A stretch of 64,000 bases of DNA from Austwickia sp. (GTDB lineage: Bacteria; Actinomycetota; Actinomycetes; Actinomycetales; Dermatophilaceae): assembly GCA_016711265.1 (NCBI GenBank), contig JADJTI010000001.1, positions 1 through 64,000 on the forward strand, given 5' to 3'. Positions 50,993-59,154 of this stretch are shown here, piece after piece. Positions within the stretch are counted from its first letter, which is position 1; each line of letters opens with the position of its first letter. Below the pieces are notes generated by a model. That model saw only the letters and a program-made list of their open reading frames with translations, searched no databases and had not been told where the DNA came from. A program made the translations under genes and the position numbers.

Positions 50993-51249
50993 TCGCGGGC
51001 ATCTGGGTGGCGGCCGGGCTGATCAGCCTGGCCGTGGTGATCGGTTTGGTGCGGATCGCCACCGCCACCGACGGCGCGAGCCGGGCGGTCGTCGGGGATC
51101 TGGTGTTCTTCTGCGCCGTGGCCCTGCTGATCCTGCTCGGCATGCTCAAGGAGTCAGCGGCGGTCGTGGACGCCGCGATGTTGGCCTCGCTCTTGGGCAT
51201 CCTGGCGACGGTGGCGCTGGCCCGGATCCTGACCAGGGGGCAGCGATGA
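50989..51249 (+). CDS. mrpF: Mrp antiporter subunit F
   Basis: 86 residues, three membrane helices. GLVRIATATDGASRAVVGDLV holds the family's R-x-x-x-x-x-x-x-D-R-V-like segment. VDAAMLASLLGILATVALAR is the third helix. Overlaps both neighbours by four bases. Confidence 0.93.
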   Translation: MIAGIWVAAGLISLAVVIGLVRIATATDGASRAVVGDLVFFCAVALLILLGMLKESAAVVDAAMLASLLGILATVALARILTRGQR

Positions 51250-51611
51250 GCTTTGTGGGCGTGATCATCGCTGCGCTGAGCATCACCGGGGCGCTGCTGG
51301 TATTGCTGAGCGCGGTGGCGATGATGCGGGAACGGGACGCCTACGCCCGAATCAACGTCCTGAGCCCGGCCACCGGCATGGGGCTGCCGTTGATCGTGGT
51401 CGCCGCGTATCTGCACCAACTGACGACCAGCGGGTTCAGCGGCGCCGGGCTCGTCAAGCTGCTCATCACCCTGGCTGCGCTGCTGATCGTGTCGTCGGTG
51501 GCCAGCAACACCCTCGCCCGGGCGGCGTACCTGTCCGGGGCTCCCGTGGACCCGGCGACCCGACCCCAGGATCTGGCGCAGGAGCCGCCCGCCGAGGAAG
51601 CGCCCCGCTGA
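51246..51611 (+). CDS. mrpG: Mrp antiporter subunit G
   Basis: 121 residues, three membrane helices. MMRERDAYARINVLSPATGMG is the MrpG signature (usually R-F-x-D-x-x-x-R-x-H-A). The tail is Pro/Glu-rich. It is the last gene of the seven-subunit operon and converges on the RaiA-like gene with 54 bp between. Confidence 0.93.
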   Translation: MSFVGVIIAALSITGALLVLLSAVAMMRERDAYARINVLSPATGMGLPLIVVAAYLHQLTTSGFSGAGLVKLLITLAALLIVSSVASNTLARAAYLSGAPVDPATRPQDLAQEPPAEEAPR

Positions 51612-51665
51612 GCGGTTCCTCCACGGGAGCTCAGGCACGCTCAGATCATCACCGTCAGATCTTTC

Positions 51666-52031
51666 TCAGGGTTCTCGAATGGTGTCTCGGCGGGAACGAT
51701 TGCTCTTCGGTTCGCGGCGGGTCCGCGCCTCGTCCAGCTGCGCCACGGCGCGGTCGCCCACCTCATGGAGGGCGTCGCGCAGATCGGGTAGGTCGGAGGT
51801 GGCCACCAGGCGCGGCAGCCCGTGGACCCAGATCTCCAGCGTGGTCTTGGTGCCGCGCGCATCCCGGTCGCGGACACTGAGCTCGGCCTCGATGCTGCGC
51901 CCGCGCACGGCACCGAGCCGTTGCAGGATCTGACGCAGGGTGGTCTCGATCAGCGGGACATCGGCCTCGCTGAACCCGCCGCCGAGACGGATCTCGGACA
52001 CATCGAGCGGGCTGTTGGTCTGGTCGGTCAT
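51666..52031 (-). CDS. RaiA/HPF-like ribosome-associated protein
   Basis: 121 residues. SIEAELSVRDRDARGTKTTLEIWV and DLRDALHEVGDRAVAQLDEARTRR resemble the S30AE/RaiA/HPF domain of ribosome hibernation factors, with the final helix rich in Arg. It lacks the C-terminal dimerisation domain of long HPF. It lies 82 bp after the Usp gene on the same strand and is probably co-transcribed with it; HPF-like and Usp genes occur together in dormancy regulons. The family call rests on pattern and remains moderate. Confidence 0.65.
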   Translation of the reverse strand: MTDQTNSPLDVSEIRLGGGFSEADVPLIETTLRQILQRLGAVRGRSIEAELSVRDRDARGTKTTLEIWVHGLPRLVATSDLPDLRDALHEVGDRAVAQLDEARTRREPKSNRSRRDTIREP

Positions 52032-52113
52032 GGCATTCCTTGTCGGGAGGCTTGGGAGTGTCGGGAAGATGGCCGAGGCTCTGCGCAGGGGCGAGCTAGG
52101 GGAGGTGGGCTGC

Positions 52114-52989
52114 TCAACCGGAGCGGACGCCGTACCGGACGACCGCCACCGGAGCGGGCACGGCCTGGAGCAGGTCCCTGCTGGTCGAGCCCAGCAGGAG
52201 CCCGCGGAACCCGCCGAGGCCGCGGCTGCCGACGACGACCAGCGCGGCGTCGCGGCCTTGGGCGGCCAGCTCCCGGGCGGGGTCGCCGGCCACGAAGGTC
52301 TCCTCGACGATCACGTCCGGCCATTGGTGTCGCAGCGGTGCCAAGGCGGTGGCCATCAGCCTCGACTCGTCCTCCGACGGCAGCGGCCCACGGTCGCTGA
52401 GGGCGTCCACGGACACGCCGAGGATCTGCCCGGGCGTCCTGACGTGCACCGCACGCAGCCTGCACGACAGCCGGGCGGCCTGCTCGAACGCGAACTCCGC
52501 GGCTTCGTGGGACTCCGGCGAACCGTCCACCCCGAGCACCACCTCACTGTGCAGACTCACCGGATCGGTCCCCTCGGGTACGACGATGACCGGCGAGTGT
52601 GCGTGGGAGCTGACGGCCACCGAGACACTGCCCAGGGTGAGTCCGTGCCAGCCGCCGACCCCTCGGTTGCCGACGACGACGGCCACCGCGTCGCGGCTGG
52701 CCTCTACGAGCGCTTCGGCGGGATTCAGCCACACGACATCGGCGGTCACGTTCAGGCGCTCGTGATCGGTTTCCAGTGCCTGGGCCTGCTCGCGCAGCTT
52801 GGTTTTGATGTCCTGGCGGATCTGGTCCTCGATCAGTGGCGAGGAGGCCCGCAGCTGCTGAGCGGTCAGCAGGCGGACGGGATGGCCGAAGTGCCCTGCC
52901 CACCGGGCTGCCCAGGCCAGGGCCGCGCGCGAGGACGGTGAACCGTCGACGCCGACGACCACCGGAAGAGGCTGTTGTGCCGTGTTCAT
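52114..52989 (-). CDS. Universal stress protein, tandem UspA domains
   Basis: 291 residues from ATG 52989, chosen because AAGG is six bases upstream of it and only one base before the earlier ATG at 52995. Domain 1: LPVVVGVDGSPSSRAALAWA, loop GNRGVGGWHGLTLGSVSVA. Domain 2: SEVVLGVDGSPESHEAAEFA, loop GSRGLGGFRGLLLGSTSRD. The second domain is close to that of the Usp at 42882, suggesting recent duplication. Operator copy C lies 101 bp upstream. The RaiA-like gene follows. Confidence 0.94.
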   Translation of the reverse strand: MNTAQQPLPVVVGVDGSPSSRAALAWAARWAGHFGHPVRLLTAQQLRASSPLIEDQIRQDIKTKLREQAQALETDHERLNVTADVVWLNPAEALVEASRDAVAVVVGNRGVGGWHGLTLGSVSVAVSSHAHSPVIVVPEGTDPVSLHSEVVLGVDGSPESHEAAEFAFEQAARLSCRLRAVHVRTPGQILGVSVDALSDRGPLPSEDESRLMATALAPLRHQWPDVIVEETFVAGDPARELAAQGRDAALVVVGSRGLGGFRGLLLGSTSRDLLQAVPAPVAVVRYGVRSG

Positions 52990-53089
52990 GATCATCCTTG
53001 TCTCGTTCGGGGCCGCTGCGGCGAAGCGGCCGTCAGCTCCTCGTCGTACCGCCTCACCTTCCTTTGTCATCCAAGCCGGTCCCGGGGAC

Positions 53090-53120
53090 AACGTGCAGGG
53101 GGTCAGGCACCCATTGGCCG
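53090..53120 (-). promoter_or_regulatory. Candidate operator, copy C (before Usp/RaiA-like operon)
   Basis: Minus-strand core AATGGGTGCCTGACCCCCTG, 101 bp before the Usp start. Twenty-one of 31 bases agree with copy A; the GGGT and CCCCCT blocks are kept while the centre differs. It still has dyad form GGGT-N5-ACCC. Confidence 0.5.
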
Positions 53121-53246
53121 CAGCCCGCACCCTCACCCTCATTGCTCTCGGGGCCCGCCGTGGTCGCCCCGCCCAAGAGTCACTCTGGTGCTGAGCTGAA
53201 GAGCTGGACGCAACAATTTCGACTTTCGGACATAACGAACCGCATC

Positions 53247-53354
53247 ACATCGACACCTGAGTGAGCGAGGTCGGCTGCCACCACTCGCCCGGTCAAGGTT
53301 GACCTCGCCCACTCAGGCTTGACCTCGCCACCTCGAAGTCCCGGGTGTCGATGT
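53247..53354. repeat. Nested imperfect palindrome upstream of the spermidine-synthase-like gene
   Basis: Outer arms ACATCGACACC (53247) and GGTGTCGATGT (53344) are perfect. Inner arms CCTGAGTGAGCGAGGTC (53256) and GACCTCGCCCACTCAGG (53301) match at 16 of 17. GACCTCGCC recurs at 53321. Together with operator C and a start-less frame, this is all I see in the 613-bp gap between the Usp and the next gene. Confidence 0.75.
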
Positions 53355-53580
53355 CGACCGGTCGGCGCAGCGCGCGACGGGCCACGTCTGTGGCGCCGAC
53401 CACGGCGTTCTTCAGGTACCACCCGATGAGTCCGGCCGCCGCAGCCTGCAGCCCAGCGCCACTCCGGGTGGTGCGTCGGGGTGCCTTGAGCAGGTGAAGT
53501 CGGCGTTTCGGTGGCTGTCGTGCCGGTGGGTCGTGTAGGAAGTGGTGACCTGGTTTGCCGGGCAGGACCGAGCATGCCGC
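53293..53580 (-). pseudogene. Start-less protein-like frame, possible gene remnant
   Basis: An open frame of about 95 codons without ATG or GTG near its beginning reads GLQAAAAGLIGWYLKNAVVG and ATDVARRALRRPVDIDTRDF. It has the look of a real protein tail: a hydrophobic turn, then a basic segment, then an acidic-aromatic end. It stops inside the nested palindrome at 53247-53354, and TGA at 53581-53583 closes it upstream. I do not recognise the family. It may be a 5'-truncated gene or a product that starts at a rare codon. Confidence 0.35.
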
Positions 53581-53602
53581 TCACGGGGGCGGGTAGGAGA
53601 TC

Positions 53603-55672
53603 ATGAGCGCCACCGCAACACGTGAGGACGAGCAGACCCAGGCCGGCCGCTGGGCTCCCGACCGGTTACCCCGGGGCGATCGGGCCGTCGCCGCACGGCT
53701 GGTCCTGGCCAGCGCACTCATGTTGTTCCTCGAACTGGCGCTGATTCGCTGGTTGGGCTCGAGCGTGGCCCACTTGTCCTATTTCTCGAACTTCGTCCTG
53801 CTGGGGTCCTTCCTCGGCATCGGCGCCGGTTTTCTGATCTCCCGTAAGAGCTGGTCGGTGCTGCCGCTGACCCCGGTGCTGTTGGCGATCCTCGTCGTCG
53901 GGGTGTGGAAGTTCCCGGTCACCATCGACCGGACCGGCGCCGAGCTCATCTACTTCACCTCACTGGAGGCGCACGGGCCGCCCGCCTGGGTGGTGCTCCC
54001 CCTGATCTTCCTCGCGGTGGCGGCGCTCCTGGCCGGCCCGGCGGAGGCGGTCGGCCGCTGCTTCGCGGCTCTGCCGAACCTGATCGCCTACCGGTGGGAT
54101 CTGGTGGGTTCGATCATCGGGATCGCGGCCTTCACCCTGCTGTCGTTCCTGCGCGCGCCGTCCGTGGTGTGGGGGGTGATCGCGGCGGTGGCCCTGACCG
54201 TGTTGGCCACCGGGGTACGTCGGCGCGCGGTCGCCGCTCTCGCCGGCGCGTGCGTGGTGGGTGCCCTGCTCCTGGAGACCCTGGCTCCCGGGGTGTCCTG
54301 GTCGCCGTACTACAAGGTGCTCGGTCGCGAACTGGGCCGCACCACGAACGGCGGGCTGATCTACCTGATCACCGTCAACGGGGTGCCCCATCAGGTGATG
54401 GCGCCGGTGAGCGAGAAGATGACCGAAGCCGAGCGGCAGTACGGCACGCCGTACGAACGTCGTCCGGCCGGGCCGCTGGGGGACGTGCTGATCATCGGGG
54501 CCGGCTCCGGGTCCGACGTGGCGATCGCGCTGTCCAAGGGCGCCCGATCGGTGGACGCGGTCGACATCGACCCGCGGATCATGGAGATCGGCGCCGAACT
54601 GAACTCCGACCGGGTGTACCAGGACCCTCGGGTCCGCCGGATCGTCAACGACGGGCGGGCCTACCTGGAGTCCACGGACAAGAAGTACGACCTCATCCTG
54701 TTCGCGCTGCCGGACTCGCTCGCACTGGTCAGCGGCGCCTCCCAGATCCGGCTGGAGTCGTTCCTGTTCACCACCGAGGCGCTGGCCTCGGCGCGGGAGC
54801 GGCTCACCGACGACGGAGTCTTCGCGATGTACAACTACTACCGCGAGGACTGGCTGATCGACCGGCTCGGCGGCACCGCCCGGGACGCCTTCGCCCACGA
54901 CCCCTGCGTCGACCTGCTCGGTGGCGGTCAGGCGGTGGTCACCGTCGCCAAGAACCCGGCCAACCAGCGCTGTGGCCCGGACAACCATGCGCTGCCCGCA
55001 TCGGTGGTCGCCCCGGCCACGGACAACGCGCCCTTCTTGTACTACCGCGGCGGCGGCATCCCGCCGACGTACCTGTGGACCCTCGGCGGCATCCTGGTGA
55101 TCTCGCTGCTGACCGTGCGACTGCTCGGCGGGCCGCTGCGGACCATGCGCCCGTACGCCGACCTGTTCTTCATGGGGGCCGCGTTCCTGCTGCTGGAAAC
55201 CAAGTACATCGCCACCTTCGCGTTGCTGTTCGGTACGACGTGGCTGGTCAACGCGTTTGTGTTCGGCGGCGTGCTGCTGGTGGTGCTGGCGGCGGTGGAG
55301 ACCACCCGGCGCGTCCGGACGCCCTCGCTGCCCGTGGTCTTCGCCGGGATCGCGGCGAGCCTGGTGCTGGCCTACCTGGTTCGTCCCGAATGGCTCCTGG
55401 CCATGCCCTACGTGCCCCGGCTCGCCATGGCCATCGTGCTGGCGTTCGTGCCGATCTTCCTGGCCAACGTCGCGTTCGCCAAGCGGTTCGCGGCTGCGGA
55501 CAACGCCCGTTCCGCGTTCGGCATCAACCTGCTCGGCGCGATCGTGGGCGGCTGCCTGGAGTACGGCGCGCTGGTCACCGGGTACGGCAATCTGTTGCTG
55601 GTCGTCGGGGTGCTGTACCTGATCGCCTTCGTGATCGCGCCCCGGCGTGGAGGGGCCATCGTCGCTGGCTGA
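53603..55672 (+). CDS. Membrane-embedded spermidine/spermine-synthase-like protein
   Basis: 689 residues. N-terminal membrane domain of about seven spans (LVLASALMLFLELALIRWLG and SYFSNFVLLGSFLGIGAGFL are typical of the fused type). A Rossmann methyltransferase-like domain near 290-460 has the nucleotide-binding loop VLIIGAGSGSDVAIALSKGA and acidic VDAVDIDPRIMEIG. A second membrane domain ends the protein. Such proteins bind S-adenosyl-type ligands; the amine product is not established, so polyamine synthesis is only the family label. GGTAGGAGA lies just upstream of ATG 53603. Confidence 0.85.
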   Translation: MSATATREDEQTQAGRWAPDRLPRGDRAVAARLVLASALMLFLELALIRWLGSSVAHLSYFSNFVLLGSFLGIGAGFLISRKSWSVLPLTPVLLAILVVGVWKFPVTIDRTGAELIYFTSLEAHGPPAWVVLPLIFLAVAALLAGPAEAVGRCFAALPNLIAYRWDLVGSIIGIAAFTLLSFLRAPSVVWGVIAAVALTVLATGVRRRAVAALAGACVVGALLLETLAPGVSWSPYYKVLGRELGRTTNGGLIYLITVNGVPHQVMAPVSEKMTEAERQYGTPYERRPAGPLGDVLIIGAGSGSDVAIALSKGARSVDAVDIDPRIMEIGAELNSDRVYQDPRVRRIVNDGRAYLESTDKKYDLILFALPDSLALVSGASQIRLESFLFTTEALASARERLTDDGVFAMYNYYREDWLIDRLGGTARDAFAHDPCVDLLGGGQAVVTVAKNPANQRCGPDNHALPASVVAPATDNAPFLYYRGGGIPPTYLWTLGGILVISLLTVRLLGGPLRTMRPYADLFFMGAAFLLLETKYIATFALLFGTTWLVNAFVFGGVLLVVLAAVETTRRVRTPSLPVVFAGIAASLVLAYLVRPEWLLAMPYVPRLAMAIVLAFVPIFLANVAFAKRFAAADNARSAFGINLLGAIVGGCLEYGALVTGYGNLLLVVGVLYLIAFVIAPRRGGAIVAG

Positions 55673-55744
55673 CGGCGCGTGGCGAGGCGGTACGGCGGGG
55701 GCCGGGGCTCACGCTAGGATGGTCACGGCCTTCATGAGGCCGTC

Positions 55745-55818
55745 GCGGGCGTAGCTCAATGGTAGAGCCCCAGTCTTCCAAACTGGCTACGCGAGTTCGA
55801 TTCTCGTCGCCCGCTCCA
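55745..55818 (+). tRNA. tRNA-Gly (anticodon UCC)
   Basis: 74 bases including encoded CCA (55816-55818). Acceptor GCGGGCG pairs with CGCCCGC, discriminator T. The anticodon loop CTTCCAA gives UCC. T arm GCGAGTTCGATTCTCGT. Confidence 0.95.
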
Positions 55819-56019
55819 CGAAGTCCGGTGAACTGCGCAGTGTCCAGCCGGACCGCCGCAGAACCCTACTCGATGCTCCTGCTGCGTTCGGCGGCGTCGG
55901 CGCGAGCCGGTAACATGACCCGGAGTGTCCACCAGGTGCGACGGCCCGCGACCACGCAGGTGCCGGCCACGCGCCGTACACGCGCCATGTCAGCCACTCT
56001 TCCAGCTGGAGTCTGCACC

Positions 56020-57660
56020 GTGAACAGTGCCGTCGAGACCCTTTCCCCGACGCGGGTCAAGCTCACCGTCGAGGTTCCCTCAGCCGAACTGAAGCCGTAT
56101 CTCGACGCGGCGTACCGGGCCCTCGCGGCGCAGATCTCGGTTCCCGGCTTCCGCCCGGGCAAGGTGCCCACCCGGCTGATCGAGCAGCGGGTCAGCCGCG
56201 CCGCGGTGCTGGAGGAGGCGGTCAACAACGCGCTCCCGGAGCTGTACGGCCAAGCGTTGGAGGCCAACGACGTGCGCCCGATGGGCCGCCCCGAAGTCGA
56301 GATCAGCCAGATGCCCATGGCCGACGATGAGCAGCTGGTGTTCACCGCCGAGCTGGATGTCCGGCCCATCCTGGAGCTGCCGGACTTCTCGACGCTGTCC
56401 GTGCAGGTGGACGCCGTCGATGACGCCGTGATCGAGGAGGCCGCCCAGGAGCGGCTGACCGGATTGCAGCAGCGGTTCGGGTCGCTGACGGCCGTGGAGC
56501 GCGCGGCGGAGCATGGCGATTTCGTCACCATCGACCTGCGCGGGGCCATTGACGGGACGGAGATCGACAACGTCAAGGGCGTCTCCTACGAGATCGGCTC
56601 CGGCTCGATGCTCGACGGCATGGACGACGCGCTGACCGGGATGAGCACGGGGGAGTCCAAGGACTTCCAGGCCCCACTGGCCGGCGGCGACCGGGCGGGG
56701 GAGCAGGCCGACATCACGGTGACCCTGGGCGCCGTCAAGGTGCGCGAACTGCCCGAGCTCGACGACGATTTCGCCCAGCTGGCCTCGGAGTTCGACACCC
56801 TGGAGGAACTGCAGGCCGACCTGCGTAAACAGTCCGAGGTGGCCAAGTCCTTCGAGCAGGGGGTCAAGGCGCGCGATGCGCTGCTGGCGTTGCTGTTGGA
56901 ACAGATCGACATCCCGGTGCCGCAGGGCCTCGTGGACGCCGAAGTGGATGAGCACCTGGCCGGTGAATCGCGCGAGGACGACGACGAACATCGCGCCGAG
57001 GTCGCCGAGGAGACCCGCAAGAGCCTGCGGTCCCGGATCCTGCTGGACACCATCGCCGAGACCCGCGACGTCGAGGTCACCCAGGCCGAGCTGATCGAGT
57101 TCCTCGTGGTCAGCGCCCAGCAGTACGGCATGGACCCGAACGAATTCGCGCGGGTGCTCGACCAGGAGAATGGCGTGCCCGCGCTGGCGGGCGAGGTGGC
57201 CCGACGCAAGGCGCTGGCGTCGGTGCTGGAGGAGGTCTCCATCACCGACAGCTCCGGCGCGCCCGTCGATCTCGCGCGCCTGGTGCCCGGTGCTGACGAG
57301 GACGCTGACGAGGACGCTGACGAGGACGCATCGGCCGACGCTGCCGACGAGGACGGCGGCCCGACCGCCCCGGCGCAGGAGCCGGCCGCGCAGGCGCAGC
57401 AGGTCACCGTCGTGGCCGACGAGGCCGCCGCCGAGCTGGAGGTCGAAACCGCGCAGGTCGGTGACAGCGCGGTACCGCAGGCCGAGGCGGCGGCACCGGA
57501 GAAGCCCGCCGCGAAGCCGCGTGCCAAGAAGGCCGCCGCGAAGGAGGCCACCCCCAAGGCCCGGACGCAGGACTCCGAGAACGATGGCGAACCGAAGCCC
57601 GCCAAGAAGGCGGCGGCGAAGAAGGCCACCCCGAAGTCGGCGACCACGTCGCAGGACTAG
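56020..57660 (+). CDS. tig: Trigger factor
   Basis: 546 residues from GTG 56020, chosen because GGAG lies eight bases upstream and the family begins here (NSAVETLSPTRVKLTVEV). Ribosome-bound chaperone and peptidyl-prolyl isomerase. Ribosome-docking signature GFRPGKVP at 43-50, FKBP-like domain near 155-245, helical arms to about 425. The last 120 residues are a low-complexity tail: first acidic (three DEDA-type repeats from tandem GACGAGGACGCT at about 57295-57330), then Ala/Lys-rich like histone H1 (PAKKAAAKKATPKSATTS). Such a basic tail is unusual for trigger factor and may bind RNA or DNA. Confidence 0.95.
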   Translation: MNSAVETLSPTRVKLTVEVPSAELKPYLDAAYRALAAQISVPGFRPGKVPTRLIEQRVSRAAVLEEAVNNALPELYGQALEANDVRPMGRPEVEISQMPMADDEQLVFTAELDVRPILELPDFSTLSVQVDAVDDAVIEEAAQERLTGLQQRFGSLTAVERAAEHGDFVTIDLRGAIDGTEIDNVKGVSYEIGSGSMLDGMDDALTGMSTGESKDFQAPLAGGDRAGEQADITVTLGAVKVRELPELDDDFAQLASEFDTLEELQADLRKQSEVAKSFEQGVKARDALLALLLEQIDIPVPQGLVDAEVDEHLAGESREDDDEHRAEVAEETRKSLRSRILLDTIAETRDVEVTQAELIEFLVVSAQQYGMDPNEFARVLDQENGVPALAGEVARRKALASVLEEVSITDSSGAPVDLARLVPGADEDADEDADEDASADAADEDGGPTAPAQEPAAQAQQVTVVADEAAAELEVETAQVGDSAVPQAEAAAPEKPAAKPRAKKAAAKEATPKARTQDSENDGEPKPAKKAAAKKATPKSATTSQD

Positions 57661-57670
57661 TCGTCGCCCG

Positions 57671-57688
57671 AATCCGCTCATGGCGAAC
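57671..57688 (+). promoter_or_regulatory. ClgR-type operator before clpP1P2
   Basis: AATCCGCTCATGGCGAAC matches the ClgR consensus WNNWCGCYNANRGCGWWS at all positions but the fourth. It lies 110 bp before clpP1, in the gap after tig. ClgR activates clpP1P2 in corynebacteria, mycobacteria and streptomycetes; binding here is inferred. Confidence 0.6.
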
Positions 57689-57797
57689 ACTGCGCGGTTT
57701 CGGAATGGGACGGACCGGCACGGACGTTGCCTCCCATGACCCAATCGTCAGGGCCCGGTGCTGCGGCCGGGTGGCGTTTCGAACAGATGGAGACACG

Positions 57798-58436
57798 GTG
57801 AGCCACAGGGAGATCGTCTCGGCCGGGCAAAGCCAGCAGGCCGGGCTGGACGACCACATCTACCAGCGACTGCTCAAGGAACGCATCATCTTCCTGGGTT
57901 CGGATGTGCGTGATGACAACGCCAACGCCATTTGCGCGCAAATGCTGCTTCTGGCTGCCGAGGACCCGAATCGGGACATCTGGTTGTACATCAACTCACC
58001 GGGCGGTTCCATTTCCGCGGGTATGGCGATCTACGACACGATGAACTGGATTCCCTGTGACGTCGCCACGGTCGCCATGGGCATGGCCGCGAGCATGGGG
58101 CAGTTCCTGCTCTCCGCCGGGACGAAGGGAAAGCGCTACGCGACGCCGCACGCGCGCATCCTGATGCACCAGCCGTTGGGTGGCATCGGGGGCACGGCGA
58201 CGGACATCAAGATCCAGGCCGAGCAGATGCTGTTCATCAAGCGGCAGATGGCCGAGCTGATCGCCCAGCACACCGGGCAGAGCATCGAGCAGATCACCAA
58301 GGACTCCGACCGCGACCGGTGGTTCAGCGCGCAGGAGGCCAAGGACTACGGCTTTGTCGACCATGTGTACGAGCACGCCCGACAGGCTCCCGGGTCTGGT
58401 GGCACCGAAGGTGCGACCGCGAGCACCCCGAGCTGA
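57798..58436 (+). CDS. clpP1: ATP-dependent Clp protease proteolytic subunit, ClpP1 type
   Basis: 212 residues from GTG 57798, five bases after GGAG. Catalytic triad S99 (MGMAASMGQ), H124 (ILMHQPLGG) and D170 (TKDSDRDRWF). Loop SPGGSISAGMAIYDTM. Forms mixed tetradecamers with ClpP2 and takes substrates from ClpX or ClpC. The C-terminal 20 residues are a Gly/Ser/Thr-rich tail. Precedes clpP2 by 49 bp. Confidence 0.96.
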   Translation: MSHREIVSAGQSQQAGLDDHIYQRLLKERIIFLGSDVRDDNANAICAQMLLLAAEDPNRDIWLYINSPGGSISAGMAIYDTMNWIPCDVATVAMGMAASMGQFLLSAGTKGKRYATPHARILMHQPLGGIGGTATDIKIQAEQMLFIKRQMAELIAQHTGQSIEQITKDSDRDRWFSAQEAKDYGFVDHVYEHARQAPGSGGTEGATASTPS

Positions 58437-58485
58437 CCGCCGTACACCCCCCTAGCCGACCTGTAGCCCAGACCTGGAGCCCATC

Positions 58486-59154
58486 ATGATCATGAACCCG
58501 TACGGCGGACTGCCCCGCGGCTCCGCCGCTCCCCTTGCTCCGACCTCTCGTTACATCCTGCCGCAGTTCGAAGAGCGCACGGCGTACGGGATGAAGCGCA
58601 CCGACCCCTACACGAAGATGTTCGAGGACCGGATCATCTTCTTGGGGGTGCAGGTCGACGACGCCTCGGCCGACGACATCATCGCCCAGCTCATCGTGCT
58701 GGAGAGCCAGGATCCCGACCGCGACATCGTCATGTACATCAACTCCCCGGGCGGATCGTTCACCGCCATGACGGCGATCTACGACACCATGCAGTTCATC
58801 CGCCCCGACGTGCAGACCTTCGTCGTCGGCCAGGCGGCGTCCGCGGCCGCCGTCCTGCTGGCAGCCGGCGCGAAGGGTAAGCGGTATGCGCTGCCCAACA
58901 GCCGGGTCCTGATCCACCAGCCGGCGATGTCTGGCGGTGACTACGGGCAGGCCAGTGACATCGAGATTCAGGCCAACGAGGTTTTCCGGATGCGTACCTG
59001 GTTGGAGGAGACCCTGGCGCTGCACTCGGGCCGGACTCCCCAACAGGTCAACGAAGACATCGAACGTGACAAGATCTTGTCCGCTCAGGAGGCCGTCGAG
59101 TACGGGCTGATCGATGAGGTCCTGCTGAGCCGGAAGGCGTCCGCGCAGCAGTAG
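58486..59154 (+). CDS. clpP2: ATP-dependent Clp protease proteolytic subunit, ClpP2 type
   Basis: 222 residues from ATG 58486 (ATG 58492 is possible). Triad S119 (GQAASAAAV), H144 (VLIHQPAMSG) and D192 (NEDIERDKIL). The N-terminal 45 residues include SRYILPQFEERTAYGMKRTD, typical of the second ClpP of actinobacteria. Operon with clpP1; clpX follows after 221 bp. Confidence 0.96.
   Translation: MIMNPYGGLPRGSAAPLAPTSRYILPQFEERTAYGMKRTDPYTKMFEDRIIFLGVQVDDASADDIIAQLIVLESQDPDRDIVMYINSPGGSFTAMTAIYDTMQFIRPDVQTFVVGQAASAAAVLLAAGAKGKRYALPNSRVLIHQPAMSGGDYGQASDIEIQANEVFRMRTWLEETLALHSGRTPQQVNEDIERDKILSAQEAVEYGLIDEVLLSRKASAQQ

Noticed and set aside
45819..51611. NADH dehydrogenase (complex I) cluster
   Set aside because: NuoL/M/K-like subunits occur without hydrophilic Nuo subunits, and the E, F and G subunits are specific to Mrp antiporters.
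53180..53584. 134-residue minus-strand frame starting MSGMLGP
   Set aside because: Its composition is shadow-like; a neighbouring frame on the same strand gives the more protein-like reading reported as a remnant.
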